64,000 bases of DNA from Rhodovulum sulfidophilum (GCA_003241785.1 QFPW01000015.1:1-64000); one strand, 5' to 3'; counted from the stretch's first letter, positions 18,059-29,579 are shown. Translations and numbers: made by a program. The notes: generated by a model not told the origin, from the letters alone.

Positions 18059-18378
18059 GAAAGCGCGGCGTCCGGGTTCCGACCCGGAGGCGCGGCGCTC
18101 GGGGTCCGCGGCCGAGGCGCCGCGCCGAGGTTCGGCTGCCCCGGACCTGATCCGAGGCCTCGACGCTCGGGCGCTGAGCGGGGGCCTCGAGGTCCCGGGT
18201 CAAGCCCGGGACAGCGACGTGAAAGCGCGGCGTTCAGGTCTCGACCTGGGGGCGCGGCGTACGGGTTCCGCCGCCGAGGCGCCGCGCCTGGGTCCCGCTG
18301 CCCCGGACTTGATCCGGGGCCTCGACGCTCGGGCGCTGAGCGGGGGCCTCGAGGTCCCGGGTCAAGCCCGGGACAGCG
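18059..18378. repeat. 162-bp tandem duplication carrying bipartite palindromes, locus B
   Basis: Two copies of a 162-bp unit occupy most of the 445-bp gap between pccA and the DUF4174 gene; no gene is seen there. Each copy has a CCCCGGA-n5-TCCGGGG palindrome (18139-18157 with one mismatch; 18301-18319 perfect) and a GTCCCGGG-tcaag-CCCGGGAC palindrome (18192-18212; 18354-18374). The block 18157-18216 is identical over 60 bases to 18319-18378, while the first halves of the units have diverged. Both elements are inverted in orientation relative to loci A and C. The convergent location suggests a terminator or mRNA-stabilising role. Confidence 0.85.
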
Positions 18379-18445
18379 GTGTACTATGTGGCAGCGGCGC
18401 ACCCGGCGCGACACCCCGCGTCATCGGCGCGCACGGCATCGCCCC

Positions 18446-18913
18446 TCAGGGCCGGCGCGAGCCGGTTTCCTCGCGGCGCGAGGGCATCCGGTCGATCAGC
18501 GACACGAGGTCGCGCACCGGCGTCGGCTGCGGCCGGCGCAGCGCGACCTTGCCGTCGATGTCGATCAGCACCACGCCGAAGCCGCGCGGCCTGAGGTCGC
18601 GGCGGAGCGGCCCGGCCGCCGCCGGCTCGGTGTCGGTGAGCACGATCACCTCGCGCTCGGTCAGGTCGGTCATCCCGGCCTCGATCATGCGCATCTGCTG
18701 GATGTACCTGGGATCGCGGTCGCTGTCGGAGAAGATGACGAGCGGCCGCGCGACCCACATGAGGTCGGCGAGCTCGGGCACCGCCGGAGGATCGGGCAGC
18801 TCGGTCGGGTCGTCGGGCGCCTCGCTCACCGGGGCGACCGGGGCGGGAACGGCATCCTGGGCCCGTACGGGGCCGGCGAGAACAAGGGCGAGGAAAAGGA
18901 GGCGGAGTATCAT
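18446..18913 (-). CDS. DUF4174 domain exported protein
   Basis: A 155-residue protein with signal MILRLLFLALVLAGPVRA (cleavage near residue 18), a proline-rich linker, then a DUF4174 domain: LADLMWVARPLVIFSDSDRDPRYIQQM, then LTEREVIVLTDTEP, LRPRGFGVVLIDIDGKVALRR and VRDLVSLIDRMPSRREE. The pattern resembles a thioredoxin-like fold without the CxxC. The function of the family is unknown. The gene is divergent from the methylmalonyl-CoA mutase gene (90 bp between starts). GGAGGGAGG precedes its ATG. The very long open frame that continues upstream on this strand is antisense to mcm and maeB and is not coding. Confidence 0.82.
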   Translation of the reverse strand: MILRLLFLALVLAGPVRAQDAVPAPVAPVSEAPDDPTELPDPPAVPELADLMWVARPLVIFSDSDRDPRYIQQMRMIEAGMTDLTEREVIVLTDTEPAAAGPLRRDLRPRGFGVVLIDIDGKVALRRPQPTPVRDLVSLIDRMPSRREETGSRRP

Positions 18914-19003
18914 GCTGGCGTCTTCCTCCCTCCAAGATAGGCGTTCCGGGCGAACTTGCGAGAGCGGGCGCGCGGAAATCCGGAATAGGGCGAGGACGCG
19001 GTG

Positions 19004-21136
<2,133 letters not shown>

Positions 21137-21199
21137 GCTAGGGCGGCTGCTTCCGACGGAAGTAGCAGGCCTAGGCCCAGAAGAGGAGGGGGGAACGCC

Positions 21200-23479
21200 A
21201 TGAGCGATGGAAGCGGCGAGGGTCGTCGGAGCGCGGCGCTGGAGTATCACGAGTTTCCGACGCCCGGAAAGCTCGAGATCCGGGCGACGAAGCCGATGGC
21301 GAACCAGCGGGACCTGAGCCGGGCGTATAGTCCCGGGGTGGCGGAGGCGTGTCTCGAGATCAAGGCGAACCCCGCCGACAGCGTGCGCTACACCGCGCGG
21401 GGCAATCTCGTCGCGGTGGTCTCGAACGGCACGGCGGTGCTCGGCCTCGGCAACATCGGGGCCCTGGCGTCGAAGCCGGTGATGGAGGGCAAGGCGGTCC
21501 TCTTCAAGAAATTCGCCAACATCGACTGTTTCGACATCGAGGTGGACGAGAAGGACCCGGTGAAGCTCGCCGAGATCGTGGCCTCGCTCGAGCCGACCTT
21601 CGGCGCGATCAACCTCGAGGACATCAAGGCGCCGGACTGCTTCATCGTCGAGCGGCTCTGCCGCGAGAAGATGAACATCCCCGTCTTCCACGACGACCAG
21701 CACGGCACGGCGATCGTGGTCGGCGCGGCGGCGACCAACGCGCTGAAGGTGGCGCGGAAATCCTTCGCCGAGATCAAGGTGGTCTCCACCGGCGGCGGCG
21801 CGGCCGGGATCGCCTGCCTCAACATGCTGCTGAAGCTCGGGGTGAAACGCGAGAACGTCTGGCTCTGCGACATCCACGGGCTGGTCTACGAGGGCCGGGC
21901 CGAGGAGATGAACCCGGAAAAGGCGGCCTTCGCGCAGAAGAGCGACCTCCGGACGCTCGCCGAGGTGATCCCCGGCGCCGATCTCTTCCTCGGCCTTTCC
22001 GGCAAGGGGGTGCTCAAGGCCGAGATGGTGCGGGCGATGGCACGGGACCCGATCGTCTTCGCGCTCGCCAATCCCGATCCGGAGATCGACCCGGCCGAGG
22101 CGCGGGCGGCCAATCCGGACGTGATCATGGCGACCGGCCGGTCGGATTATCCGAACCAGGTCAACAACGTGCTCTGCTTCCCGTTCATCTTCCGGGGCGC
22201 GCTCGACGTCGGCGCGACCGAGATCAACGACGCGATGTCGGTCGCCTGCGTCGAGGGGATCGCGGCGCTCGCCCGCGCCTCCTCGAGCGCCGAGGCGGCG
22301 GCCGCCTACCAGGGCGAGCGGCTCTCCTTCGGCCGCGACTACCTCATTCCGAAGCCGTTCGACCCGCGGCTGCTCGCGATCGTCGCCGGCGCGGTCGCCA
22401 AGGCCGCGATGGAGAGCGGGGTGGCGACGCGGCCGCTCGCCGATATCGAGGCCTACAAGGCCAAGCTCAACGCCTCGGTCTATCGCTCGGCCTTCATCAT
22501 GCGGCGGGTGTTCGAGGTGGCGCGGTCGGCCGACCGGCGCATCGTCTTCGCCGAGGGCGAGGACGAGCGGGTGCTGCGCGCGGCGCAGGCGATGCGCGAG
22601 GAGGGCGTCGGGCGGCCGATCCTGATCGGGCGGCCCGAGGTGATGACGCTGCGCTGCGAGCGCGCGGCGCTGCCGCTGACGGTGGGGGAAGACTTCGACT
22701 TCGTGAACCCCGCGGACGACCCGCGCTACCGCGAATACTGGGGCAGCTACCACGCGATCATGCGCCGGCGCGGCGTGACGCCGGACCTGGCGCGGGCGAT
22801 CATGCGCACCAATACCACGGCGATCGGCGCGGTGATGGTCCAGCGCGGCGAGGCGGACAGCCTGATCTGCGGCACCTTCGGCCAGTATCTGTGGCACCTC
22901 AACTACGTGCGCCAGGTGCTGGCGACCCCGGATCTCGCGCCGATCGGCGCGCTCTCCCTGATGATCGCCGAGAAGACGCTGCTCTTCGTCGCCGACACCC
23001 AGGTGCATCCCGAGCCGACGCCGTCGCAGATCGCCGAGACGGTGATCGCGGCGGCGCGGCACGCGCGCCGCTTCGGGGTCGAGCCCCGGATCGCGCTCTG
23101 CTCGCATTCGCAGTTCGGCAATCTCGACATCGACAGCGGGCGGCGGATGCGCGCGGCGCTGGCGCTTCTGGACGCGCGCGAGCTCGACTTCGTCTACGAG
23201 GGCGAGATGCATTCGGACGTGGCGCTCGACCCCGAGCTCCGGGCGCGGATCTTCCCGGAGTCGCGGCTCGAGGGCGCGGCCAACGTGCTCGTCTTCGCTA
23301 ATACCGACGCGGCGAGCGCGGTCCGCAACATCGTCAAGATGGTCGCCGGCGGCCTTGAGGTCGGCCCGATCCTGATGGGCATGGGCAACCGCGCCCATAT
23401 CGTCACCCCCTCGATCACCACCCGGGGCCTGCTCAACATTGCGGCGCTCGCGGGCGCGCCGGTGAAGTCATACGGGTGA
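21200..23479 (+). CDS. maeB: NADP-type malic enzyme with phosphotransacetylase-like domain
   Basis: A 759-residue MaeB-type protein. The malic enzyme part (about 1-430) decarboxylates malate to pyruvate: SRAYSPGVAEACLEI, FHDDQHGTAIV and the nucleotide fold VVSTGGGAAGIACLNMLL. The C-terminal part (about 435-759) is a phosphotransacetylase-like domain (IVFAEGEDERVLRAAQ, ARIFPESRLEGAANVLVFAN) that is usually inactive and regulatory, binding acetyl-CoA. GAGGAGGGGGGAACGCC is a strong ribosome site. Placed after methylmalonyl-CoA mutase, it can drain the C4 product of propionate toward pyruvate. A strong terminator follows. Confidence 0.94.
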   Translation: MSDGSGEGRRSAALEYHEFPTPGKLEIRATKPMANQRDLSRAYSPGVAEACLEIKANPADSVRYTARGNLVAVVSNGTAVLGLGNIGALASKPVMEGKAVLFKKFANIDCFDIEVDEKDPVKLAEIVASLEPTFGAINLEDIKAPDCFIVERLCREKMNIPVFHDDQHGTAIVVGAAATNALKVARKSFAEIKVVSTGGGAAGIACLNMLLKLGVKRENVWLCDIHGLVYEGRAEEMNPEKAAFAQKSDLRTLAEVIPGADLFLGLSGKGVLKAEMVRAMARDPIVFALANPDPEIDPAEARAANPDVIMATGRSDYPNQVNNVLCFPFIFRGALDVGATEINDAMSVACVEGIAALARASSSAEAAAAYQGERLSFGRDYLIPKPFDPRLLAIVAGAVAKAAMESGVATRPLADIEAYKAKLNASVYRSAFIMRRVFEVARSADRRIVFAEGEDERVLRAAQAMREEGVGRPILIGRPEVMTLRCERAALPLTVGEDFDFVNPADDPRYREYWGSYHAIMRRRGVTPDLARAIMRTNTTAIGAVMVQRGEADSLICGTFGQYLWHLNYVRQVLATPDLAPIGALSLMIAEKTLLFVADTQVHPEPTPSQIAETVIAAARHARRFGVEPRIALCSHSQFGNLDIDSGRRMRAALALLDARELDFVYEGEMHSDVALDPELRARIFPESRLEGAANVLVFANTDAASAVRNIVKMVAGGLEVGPILMGMGNRAHIVTPSITTRGLLNIAALAGAPVKSYG

Positions 23480-23490
23480 GCGACAGCCAG

Positions 23491-23522
23491 GCCGCCCCGG
23501 GGCCGAATGCTCCCGGGGCGGC
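23491..23522 (+). terminator. Terminator after malic enzyme
   Basis: GCCGCCCCGGG (23491-23501), a 10-base loop, and the exact complement CCCGGGGCGGC (23512-23522) lie 12 bp after the maeB stop. This is an 11-bp stem without a T tract. It separates maeB from the acyl-CoA synthetase gene, which then needs its own promoter in the following 200 bp. Confidence 0.65.
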
Positions 23523-23719
23523 GACACACGATCGCGGGCGCGGGTCGGACCGAAGAGTCCGATCCCGAAAGAATATTCGCGCCGATCGTTCGGTGCGCGG
23601 ACGAGACGCCGGAAGAACAGTCGGAGAGAAACGCCAGACCCCGACATAAGTCTTTCTTTTCCGGCGGCGCCGGACAGCGTTGATCGTAGCCAAACCGAAA
23701 AAGGACAAGGGGAAAACGC

Positions 23720-25618
23720 ATGGGCTATCGTGACATCTACGAGGGCTGGCGCGCGGATCCGGAGGCGTTCTGGCTCGAGGCGGCGAAGGCGGTGGACTGG
23801 ATCCGTCCGCCGTCCCGGGCGCTCGACGCGACCCATGCCCCGCTCTACGGCTGGTTCGCCGACGCCGAATGCAACGTCTGCCACAACGCCGTCGACCGGC
23901 ACGTGGCGGCGGGGCGCGGCGACCAGGTGGCGATCATCCACGACAGCCCGGTGACCGGCGCGAAGACGCGGATGACCTATGCCGAGCTCCGGGACGCGGT
24001 CGCCCGGCTCGCCGGCGCCCTCGCGGCGCGGGGCGTGGTCAAGGGCGACCGGGTGATCGTCTACATGCCGATGGTGCCCGAGGCGCTGGTCGCGATGCTC
24101 GCCTGCGCCCGGATCGGCGCGGTGCATTCGGTGGTCTTCGGCGGCTTCGCCGCGCCTGAGCTCGCGGTGAGGATCGACGACGCGCGGCCGAAGGCGATCC
24201 TGCTCGCCTCCTGCGGAATCGAGCCCGGCCGGGTCGTCCCCTACAAGCCGATGGTCGACGCGGCGATCGAGCTCGCGGCGGTGAAGCCCGAATTCTGCCT
24301 CGTGCTCCAGCGGCCGCAGGCCGAGGCCACGCTGGTCGAGGGCCGCGACGCGGACTGGGCGGAGGCCGCGGCCACGGCCGAGCCCGCGGATTGCGTTCCG
24401 GTCGGCGGCATGGACCCGCTCTACATCCTCTATACCTCGGGCACGACCGGCCAGCCGAAAGGCGTGGTGCGGCCCTCGGCGGGCTACATGGTCGCGCTGC
24501 TCTGGACCATGCCGAACGTCTACGACGTGAAGCCGGGCGAGGTGTTCTGGAGCGCCTCGGACGTCGGCTGGGTGGTCGGGCATTCCTACATCTGCTACGC
24601 GCCGCTGCTTTATGGGGCCACCACCGTGGTCTACGAGGGCAAGCCGGTCGGGACCCCGGACGCCGGCGCCTTCTGGCGGGTGATCGAGGAGCATGGCGTG
24701 GTGAGCTTCTTCACCGCGCCGACCGCGCTTCGCGCGATCAAGCGCGACGATCCGGCCGGCGACCGGCTGCGCGACTACGACACGTCGAGCCTGCGCAACC
24801 TCTATCTGGCCGGCGAGCGGGCCGATCCCGACACGGTGGAATGGGCCGGCCGGCTGCTCGGCGTGCCGGTGATCGACAACTGGTGGCAGACCGAGACCGG
24901 CTGGCCGATCTGCGCCAATCCGGTCGGGATCGAGAACCTGCCGGTCAAGCTCGGCTCGCCGACCCTGCCGATGCCGGGCTACGACGTGCGGATCCTCTCC
25001 GCCGAGGGCGCGCCGATCGCGGCGGGCGAGCTCGGCGCCGTGGCGATCAGGCTGCCGCTGCCGCCGGGCACGCTCGCGACGCTCTGGAACGCCGAGGCGC
25101 GCTACGTGAAGTCCTACCTCTCGACCTTCCCGGGCTATTACGAGACCGGCGACGCCGGGATCATCGACGCCGACGGCTACCTGCACATCATGGCGCGCAC
25201 CGACGACGTCATCAACGTGGCCGGGCACCGGCTCTCGACCGGGGCGATGGAGGAGGTGCTGGCGAGCCACCCGGACGTCGCGGAATGCGCGGTGATCGGC
25301 GTCGCCGACGCGCTGAAGGGCCAGCTGCCGATGGGCTTCCTCTGCCTCAACCGCGGCTGCGACCGCGACCACGCCGAGATCATCCGCGAATGCGTGAAGC
25401 TGGTGCGCGACAAGATCGGCCCGGTCGCCGCCTTCAAGGAGGCGGTGGTGGTCGACCGTCTGCCCAAGACCCGCTCGGGCAAGATCCTGCGCGGCGTGAT
25501 GGGCCGGATCGCCGACGGCCAGGACTACAAGGCGCCGGCGACGATCGACGATCCGGCGATCCTGGGCGAGATCAGCGACAGCCTGTCGAAGGTCGGCTAT
25601 CCGAAGGCGCCCGCCTGA
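23720..25618 (+). CDS. prpE: Propionyl-CoA synthetase (PrpE-type acyl-CoA synthetase)
   Basis: A 632-residue AMP-forming ligase that activates propionate (and perhaps acetate) to its CoA ester. The N-terminal ACAS_N segment MGYRDIYEGWRADPEAFW is typical of PrpE. The ATP loop YTSGTTGQPKG starts at residue 238, WWQTETGWPI is the acyl-binding motif, and the C-terminal KTRSGKILRG contains Lys588, the catalytic lysine that acetylation silences in relatives. Its product feeds PccAB encoded upstream. ATG at 23720 follows AAGGACAAGGGG. The 240-bp upstream gap has no clear TTTGCAA box, so control by PccR is not evident. A 10-bp hairpin follows the gene. Confidence 0.9.
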   Translation: MGYRDIYEGWRADPEAFWLEAAKAVDWIRPPSRALDATHAPLYGWFADAECNVCHNAVDRHVAAGRGDQVAIIHDSPVTGAKTRMTYAELRDAVARLAGALAARGVVKGDRVIVYMPMVPEALVAMLACARIGAVHSVVFGGFAAPELAVRIDDARPKAILLASCGIEPGRVVPYKPMVDAAIELAAVKPEFCLVLQRPQAEATLVEGRDADWAEAAATAEPADCVPVGGMDPLYILYTSGTTGQPKGVVRPSAGYMVALLWTMPNVYDVKPGEVFWSASDVGWVVGHSYICYAPLLYGATTVVYEGKPVGTPDAGAFWRVIEEHGVVSFFTAPTALRAIKRDDPAGDRLRDYDTSSLRNLYLAGERADPDTVEWAGRLLGVPVIDNWWQTETGWPICANPVGIENLPVKLGSPTLPMPGYDVRILSAEGAPIAAGELGAVAIRLPLPPGTLATLWNAEARYVKSYLSTFPGYYETGDAGIIDADGYLHIMARTDDVINVAGHRLSTGAMEEVLASHPDVAECAVIGVADALKGQLPMGFLCLNRGCDRDHAEIIRECVKLVRDKIGPVAAFKEAVVVDRLPKTRSGKILRGVMGRIADGQDYKAPATIDDPAILGEISDSLSKVGYPKAPA

Positions 25619-25628
25619 GGCCGCGGAC

Positions 25629-25654
25629 GGCGGCGGGCCGTCGCGCCCGCCGCC
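25629..25654 (+). terminator. Terminator after prpE
   Basis: GGCGGCGGGC and GCCCGCCGCC pair as a 10-bp stem with a 6-base loop (CGTCGC), 10 bp after the prpE stop. No T tract is visible. Confidence 0.55.
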
Positions 25655-25792
25655 CGGACCGCCCGGTAAACGCGCGGCGTGCATCGCTTTACCGCCTATG
25701 CGTGTAAATTGAGCTTGATTTCAACTGGCCATGGTGTTTGCTGACGCTTGGGCCGAAACGCCCGGGACGAAGTCGCTGAAGAGGTGGCGCGC

Positions 25793-26296
25793 GTGAGTGG
25801 CAGGGCTCGGATCGGGACTCAGATCGCGGCGGTCTTTCTCGCGCTGCTCGCCCTCGGTCTCGCCCCGCCGCCCGCGGGCGCCGCGCGCGCGGCGCCGCCG
25901 GCCCTGGTCGGCGTGGCCGCCACCGGCGAGCACGCGCTCTCGCTCGACGAGCTGCGGGCGATGCCCTGGACGACCGTCACCACGCGCAACATGTTCAACG
26001 ACGACATGGTGGCCTACCGGGGACCTCTGATGCGCGACGTGCTGGCGCGGCTCGGGCTGGGCGCCGCGGATTCGGTGTTCCTGCTCGCGGCGAACGATTA
26101 TTCGGTGGAGATCCCGACCAAGGATTTCCGCGACTGGGACGTGATCGTCGCGATGGAAGCCGACGGCGCGCCGCTGTCGCCGCGGGTGACGGGGCCGCTC
26201 TGGCTCATCTATCCGCAAAGCGAGCATCGCGAGCTCGACGGCTTCGTCTACGCGCAGCGGCTGATCTGGCAGCTGGTCCGGATCGAGGCGCGCTGA
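25793..26296 (+). CDS. Exported molybdopterin-oxidoreductase-like domain protein
   Basis: A 167-residue periplasmic protein. After a Sec signal (IGTQIAAVFLALLALGLAPPPAGA) comes one domain resembling the sulfite-oxidase-type molybdopterin-binding fold: LSLDELRAMPWTTVTTRNMF, then YRGPLMRDVLARLGL, YSVEIPTKDFRDWDVIVAM, and GPLWLIYPQSE. It lacks the cofactor cysteine of true enzymes, so a sensory or binding role is more likely. GTG at 25793 follows AGAGGTG; an earlier TTG at 25748 would spoil the signal. Four bases separate its stop from the start of a membrane histidine kinase gene, so it probably supplies the kinase's periplasmic input. That link is inferred. Confidence 0.68.
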   Translation: MSGRARIGTQIAAVFLALLALGLAPPPAGAARAAPPALVGVAATGEHALSLDELRAMPWTTVTTRNMFNDDMVAYRGPLMRDVLARLGLGAADSVFLLAANDYSVEIPTKDFRDWDVIVAMEADGAPLSPRVTGPLWLIYPQSEHRELDGFVYAQRLIWQLVRIEAR

Positions 26297-26300
26297 CCGC

Positions 26301-27926
26301 ATGCGACGGCCGCCTCGCCAGCTCGGGTTCATCATCCTTCTCGCCGCGGCCGCGATCGCGGCGATGGGCTCGGTCGCGATGTGGCGCGACGCGAGCGAGC
26401 TCGACAGCCGGGGCCGCGGCGCGATGCTCTGGTGGGGATCGCAGACCGAGATCGACATGCTGAAGCTCGAGCTCCGGCTCGCCAACCTGCGCACCCTGCG
26501 GAGCGAGCCGGCGCTCGCGGCGGTGAAGTCGAGCTTCGACGTGCTCTGGAGCCGGATCGCGATGACCGGGGCGGGCGAGATCGGCGAGCGCCTGCGCGAG
26601 TTCGACCGCGGCGGCGGCGCGCTGAGCGACCTCTCGGATTTCATGCACGAGACCGACGACGTCATCGGCAACCTGCGGGCGGACGACGTCGAGCGGGTAA
26701 GCGAGATCCTGCGCCGGCTCGAGGCGTTCCACCGGCCGCTCCGGCTCTACACCCTCGGCGTCATGCGCGACGACGCCGAGATGGCCCAGGACCTGCGCGA
26801 CCGGATCAGCTGGAGCGCGCGGATGATCGTGGTGGTGAGCGGGCTCGCGCTGCTGCTCTGCTTCATCTCGCTCGCGGCGATGATGCGCGAGAACCGGACG
26901 CAGCGCGCGATGGCGCGGATCAGCCAGCGCGCCGCGGACGCCGCGGAGCTCGCGAGCCGGACGAAGTCGCGCTTTCTCGCGATGATGAGCCATGAGCTGC
27001 GCAATCCGCTCAACGGCGTGCTCGGGCCCCTCGCGCTGCTCGGGCAGAGCGAGGTCGGCCCCCGTCAGCGCCGCTTGCTCGAACAGGCGAGCCAGTCGGG
27101 CCACGCGATGTCGCAGATGCTCGAGAGCCTGCTCGACTACGGCGAGATCCAGGACGGCGGGCTCGCGACCCGGCCGGAGCCGATGCGGGTCGGCGCGCTC
27201 GCCGAGATGGTCCGCGCCCGCGTCCAGGCCTCGACCGGGGTCGTCTTCGCCACGCGGGTCGCCGACGGCACGCCCGAGATCCTGCGCGGCGATCCGAACC
27301 GGCTGTCGCAGATCTTCACGCATCTGAGCGAATACCTGCTCGAATCCTGCGATCCCGACACCATCTCGCTCGAGTTCAGCTACCGGCCGGAGCGGCTGGT
27401 CGGCGATCTCGCGCTGCGCCGGGCCCAGGGGCTCGACTGGAAGCTCGCGCTGCTTCTGGAGCTGAACGGGGCGGATCCCGACCAGCTCTCGTCGGACGCC
27501 CTGCGCCCGCTGATCGCGCGCGGGCTGCTCTCGGTGCTTGGCGGGACCCTGCTGGTCGAGGAGGGTCCGGAGGGGCTGCGCGTGGTCCGGGTCACGGTGC
27601 CGACCCGGGAGATGGCGCTGAAGCAGGTGCGGATCTATCTCGACACCCGGTCCAAGGCGCTGGCGGCGATCTACCGCGCCGCGTTGCGCTCGGACGAGGT
27701 GATCTTCGAGGAATCGGCGACCTCCGGCGCGGTCGACCTCGTGCTGGTCGAGGCGGCCCGGGCGGAAAACGATCTCGAAATGCGCGCGCTCCGGGCGCGC
27801 TACCCGAACGCGCTCTTCGTCGCCCTCGGGCTGCCCGGGCGGCCGGCGGCCTTCGACGAGGTGGTCCCCGAGCCCAACGACTTCGAGGATCTGCGCTCGA
27901 AGATCATGAATCGGCTCGCGTCGTGA
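26301..27926 (+). CDS. Membrane histidine kinase-like protein with degenerate ATPase and receiver regions
   Basis: A 541-residue sensor. Membrane helices at about 10-27 and 174-194 bracket a periplasmic helical domain of some 145 residues. The phosphoacceptor H-box FLAMMSHELRNPLNG is intact with His231. The region where the ATPase should be (about 300-430) has no N-box asparagine (RLSQIFTHLSEYLL instead) and no DxGxG or GxGLG motifs. The last hundred residues look like a receiver fold whose phospho-acceptor position reads VDLVLVEAA. I infer that it cannot phosphorylate itself and that the hybrid kinase downstream may act on it or replace its activity. It follows the periplasmic protein by 4 bp. 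Confidence 0.78.
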   Translation: MRRPPRQLGFIILLAAAAIAAMGSVAMWRDASELDSRGRGAMLWWGSQTEIDMLKLELRLANLRTLRSEPALAAVKSSFDVLWSRIAMTGAGEIGERLREFDRGGGALSDLSDFMHETDDVIGNLRADDVERVSEILRRLEAFHRPLRLYTLGVMRDDAEMAQDLRDRISWSARMIVVVSGLALLLCFISLAAMMRENRTQRAMARISQRAADAAELASRTKSRFLAMMSHELRNPLNGVLGPLALLGQSEVGPRQRRLLEQASQSGHAMSQMLESLLDYGEIQDGGLATRPEPMRVGALAEMVRARVQASTGVVFATRVADGTPEILRGDPNRLSQIFTHLSEYLLESCDPDTISLEFSYRPERLVGDLALRRAQGLDWKLALLLELNGADPDQLSSDALRPLIARGLLSVLGGTLLVEEGPEGLRVVRVTVPTREMALKQVRIYLDTRSKALAAIYRAALRSDEVIFEESATSGAVDLVLVEAARAENDLEMRALRARYPNALFVALGLPGRPAAFDEVVPEPNDFEDLRSKIMNRLAS

Positions 27927-28043
27927 CGGAAAGGGCTTTCCGAGCCGCCGATCGCCGGCGTATTCTCGGGCGAATGTCGCGTGGAGGCGTTCAACTTCAC
28001 GTTTAGTTTTCGCGAGCGGGATATCCGGATTGGAAGCTGCCTG

Positions 28044-29579
28044 ATGTCGAATGTCGCCTCACCGCTGAACGCGGGTGGCCCTTCGCGGTCGGATCGTCCC
28101 ATCGGCGCGGGCGAGCGGCTCGACCGCGCGCTGCTCGCGCATGACCTGCGCAGCGGGTTGAACGGAATTCTCGGCGGCCTGTCGCTGATCGACGGCGAGA
28201 CGCTGCCGCGGGAAGCGCGCGAGCAGGTCGAGCGGGTGCACGCCGCCGCGCAATCCGTCGCCTGCCTGCTGCGGCTCCTGCTCGACGACACGCCCGAGGA
28301 GGCGCTCACGGGCTATGACAGCCACAGCGTCGACGTCCCGGTGATGCTCGACTACGAGCGGCGGCGCTGGACCGCCGAGGCGCGGGCGAAGGATCTGTCG
28401 GTGCGCGTCGTGGCCGAGGCGGACGCGCCGACCCGGCTCGAGGTGGAGCTCGTGCCGATGTTCCGCATGGTGTCGAACCTCGTCAGCAACGCGATCCGGC
28501 ATTGCGTGGTCGGCGGCGTCGAGCTCGTCGCGAGCGCGACGCGGGCGGGCGGCTTCCAGCTGCGCGTCTCGGACACCGGCCCGGGCGTCGCCGAGGAGAC
28601 GCTGGCGCGGGTGCGCGCGGGCGCGCTGCCCGATCTGGTCGACCCCGCCGCGGCGACGCACGGCCTGGGGCTTCACGTCGTGCGACGGCTCGCCGAGGAG
28701 ATCGGGGCCGAGCTGACGCTGCGCAACCGCGAGGCCGGCGGATTCGAGGCGCTGATCGAGCTGCCGCCCGAGCGCTGCTCGCGCCCCGAGCCCGCGCCGC
28801 CCGAGGAGGGCGCGAGCCTCGCCGGGATCCGGGTGCTGCTCGCCGAGGACAATCCGACCAACCAGATGGTCGCGACGCAGATGCTGCGCGCGCTCCGGGC
28901 CGATGTCACCGTGACCTCCGACGGGGCCGAGGCGCTCGAGGTCTTCGAGGCCGGCGACTTCGACCTCGTCGTGCTCGACATCGAGATGCCCCGGGTCTCG
29001 GGGCTCGACGTGATCCGCCGCATCCGGGCGCGGGGCGACGCGCGCGCGACGGTTCCGATCGTGGCGCTGACCGCCTACGCGCTGCGGGAGCATCAGGAGC
29101 GCATCGCCAAGGCCGGGGCCAACGGGCTCATCTCGAAGCCGATCGGCGGGATCGAGGCGCTCGGCCGCGCGCTGGTGGCCCATCTGCCGCCCGGCCTGCG
29201 GCCGGAGCCGGGCCGGCGCGACGCCGAGCGCGGCGAGCCGGTGGTGGACGCCTCGATCTACGAGGCGCTGACGCGGGCGATCGGCCCGGACCTGATGGCC
29301 GAGCTGCTCGACAAGGTGGTCGCGGATCTCTCCGCCGCGAAGGGCGAGCTCGAGACCGCGCGCAGCCCGCTCGATCTCCGCGCGATCCGGGGGGCGTCGC
29401 ATATCCTGATCTCGGTCGCCGGCGCGATCGGCGCGGTGCGGCTGCAGGCGCGGTCGCGCACGCTCAACGGCCTCGCCCACGCCGCCGAGCCGCTGGCGGG
29501 CGCGCTCGCCGACTGCCTCGCGGAGATCGACGCGGTGCTCGGCTTCCTCGCGGAACAGCGCCGGGGAGGGGAGGCATGA
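28044..29579 (+). CDS. Soluble hybrid histidine kinase (DHp-ATPase-receiver-Hpt)
   Basis: A 511-residue cytosolic kinase without membrane helices. Domains in order: a DHp helix with His33 in LLAHDLRSGLNGIL; an ATPase domain with N-box NLVSNAIRH (Asn149), G1 DTGPG (177-181) and G2 THGLGL (205-210); a receiver (262-385) with Asp312 in VVLDIEMP and Lys365 in SKP; and a C-terminal Hpt with His453 in GASHILISVAG. All catalytic residues are present, so it can run a full phosphorelay. ATG at 28044 is chosen because the frame before it (GTG at 27981) has no ribosome site. Its stop overlaps the start of the sigma-54 regulator, the probable final acceptor. Confidence 0.88.
   Translation: MSNVASPLNAGGPSRSDRPIGAGERLDRALLAHDLRSGLNGILGGLSLIDGETLPREAREQVERVHAAAQSVACLLRLLLDDTPEEALTGYDSHSVDVPVMLDYERRRWTAEARAKDLSVRVVAEADAPTRLEVELVPMFRMVSNLVSNAIRHCVVGGVELVASATRAGGFQLRVSDTGPGVAEETLARVRAGALPDLVDPAAATHGLGLHVVRRLAEEIGAELTLRNREAGGFEALIELPPERCSRPEPAPPEEGASLAGIRVLLAEDNPTNQMVATQMLRALRADVTVTSDGAEALEVFEAGDFDLVVLDIEMPRVSGLDVIRRIRARGDARATVPIVALTAYALREHQERIAKAGANGLISKPIGGIEALGRALVAHLPPGLRPEPGRRDAERGEPVVDASIYEALTRAIGPDLMAELLDKVVADLSAAKGELETARSPLDLRAIRGASHILISVAGAIGAVRLQARSRTLNGLAHAAEPLAGALADCLAEIDAVLGFLAEQRRGGEA

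Noticed and set aside
23480..23719. PccR box upstream of prpE
   Set aside because: No TTTGCAA pair is visible on either strand in this gap, so regulation by PccR is not claimed.
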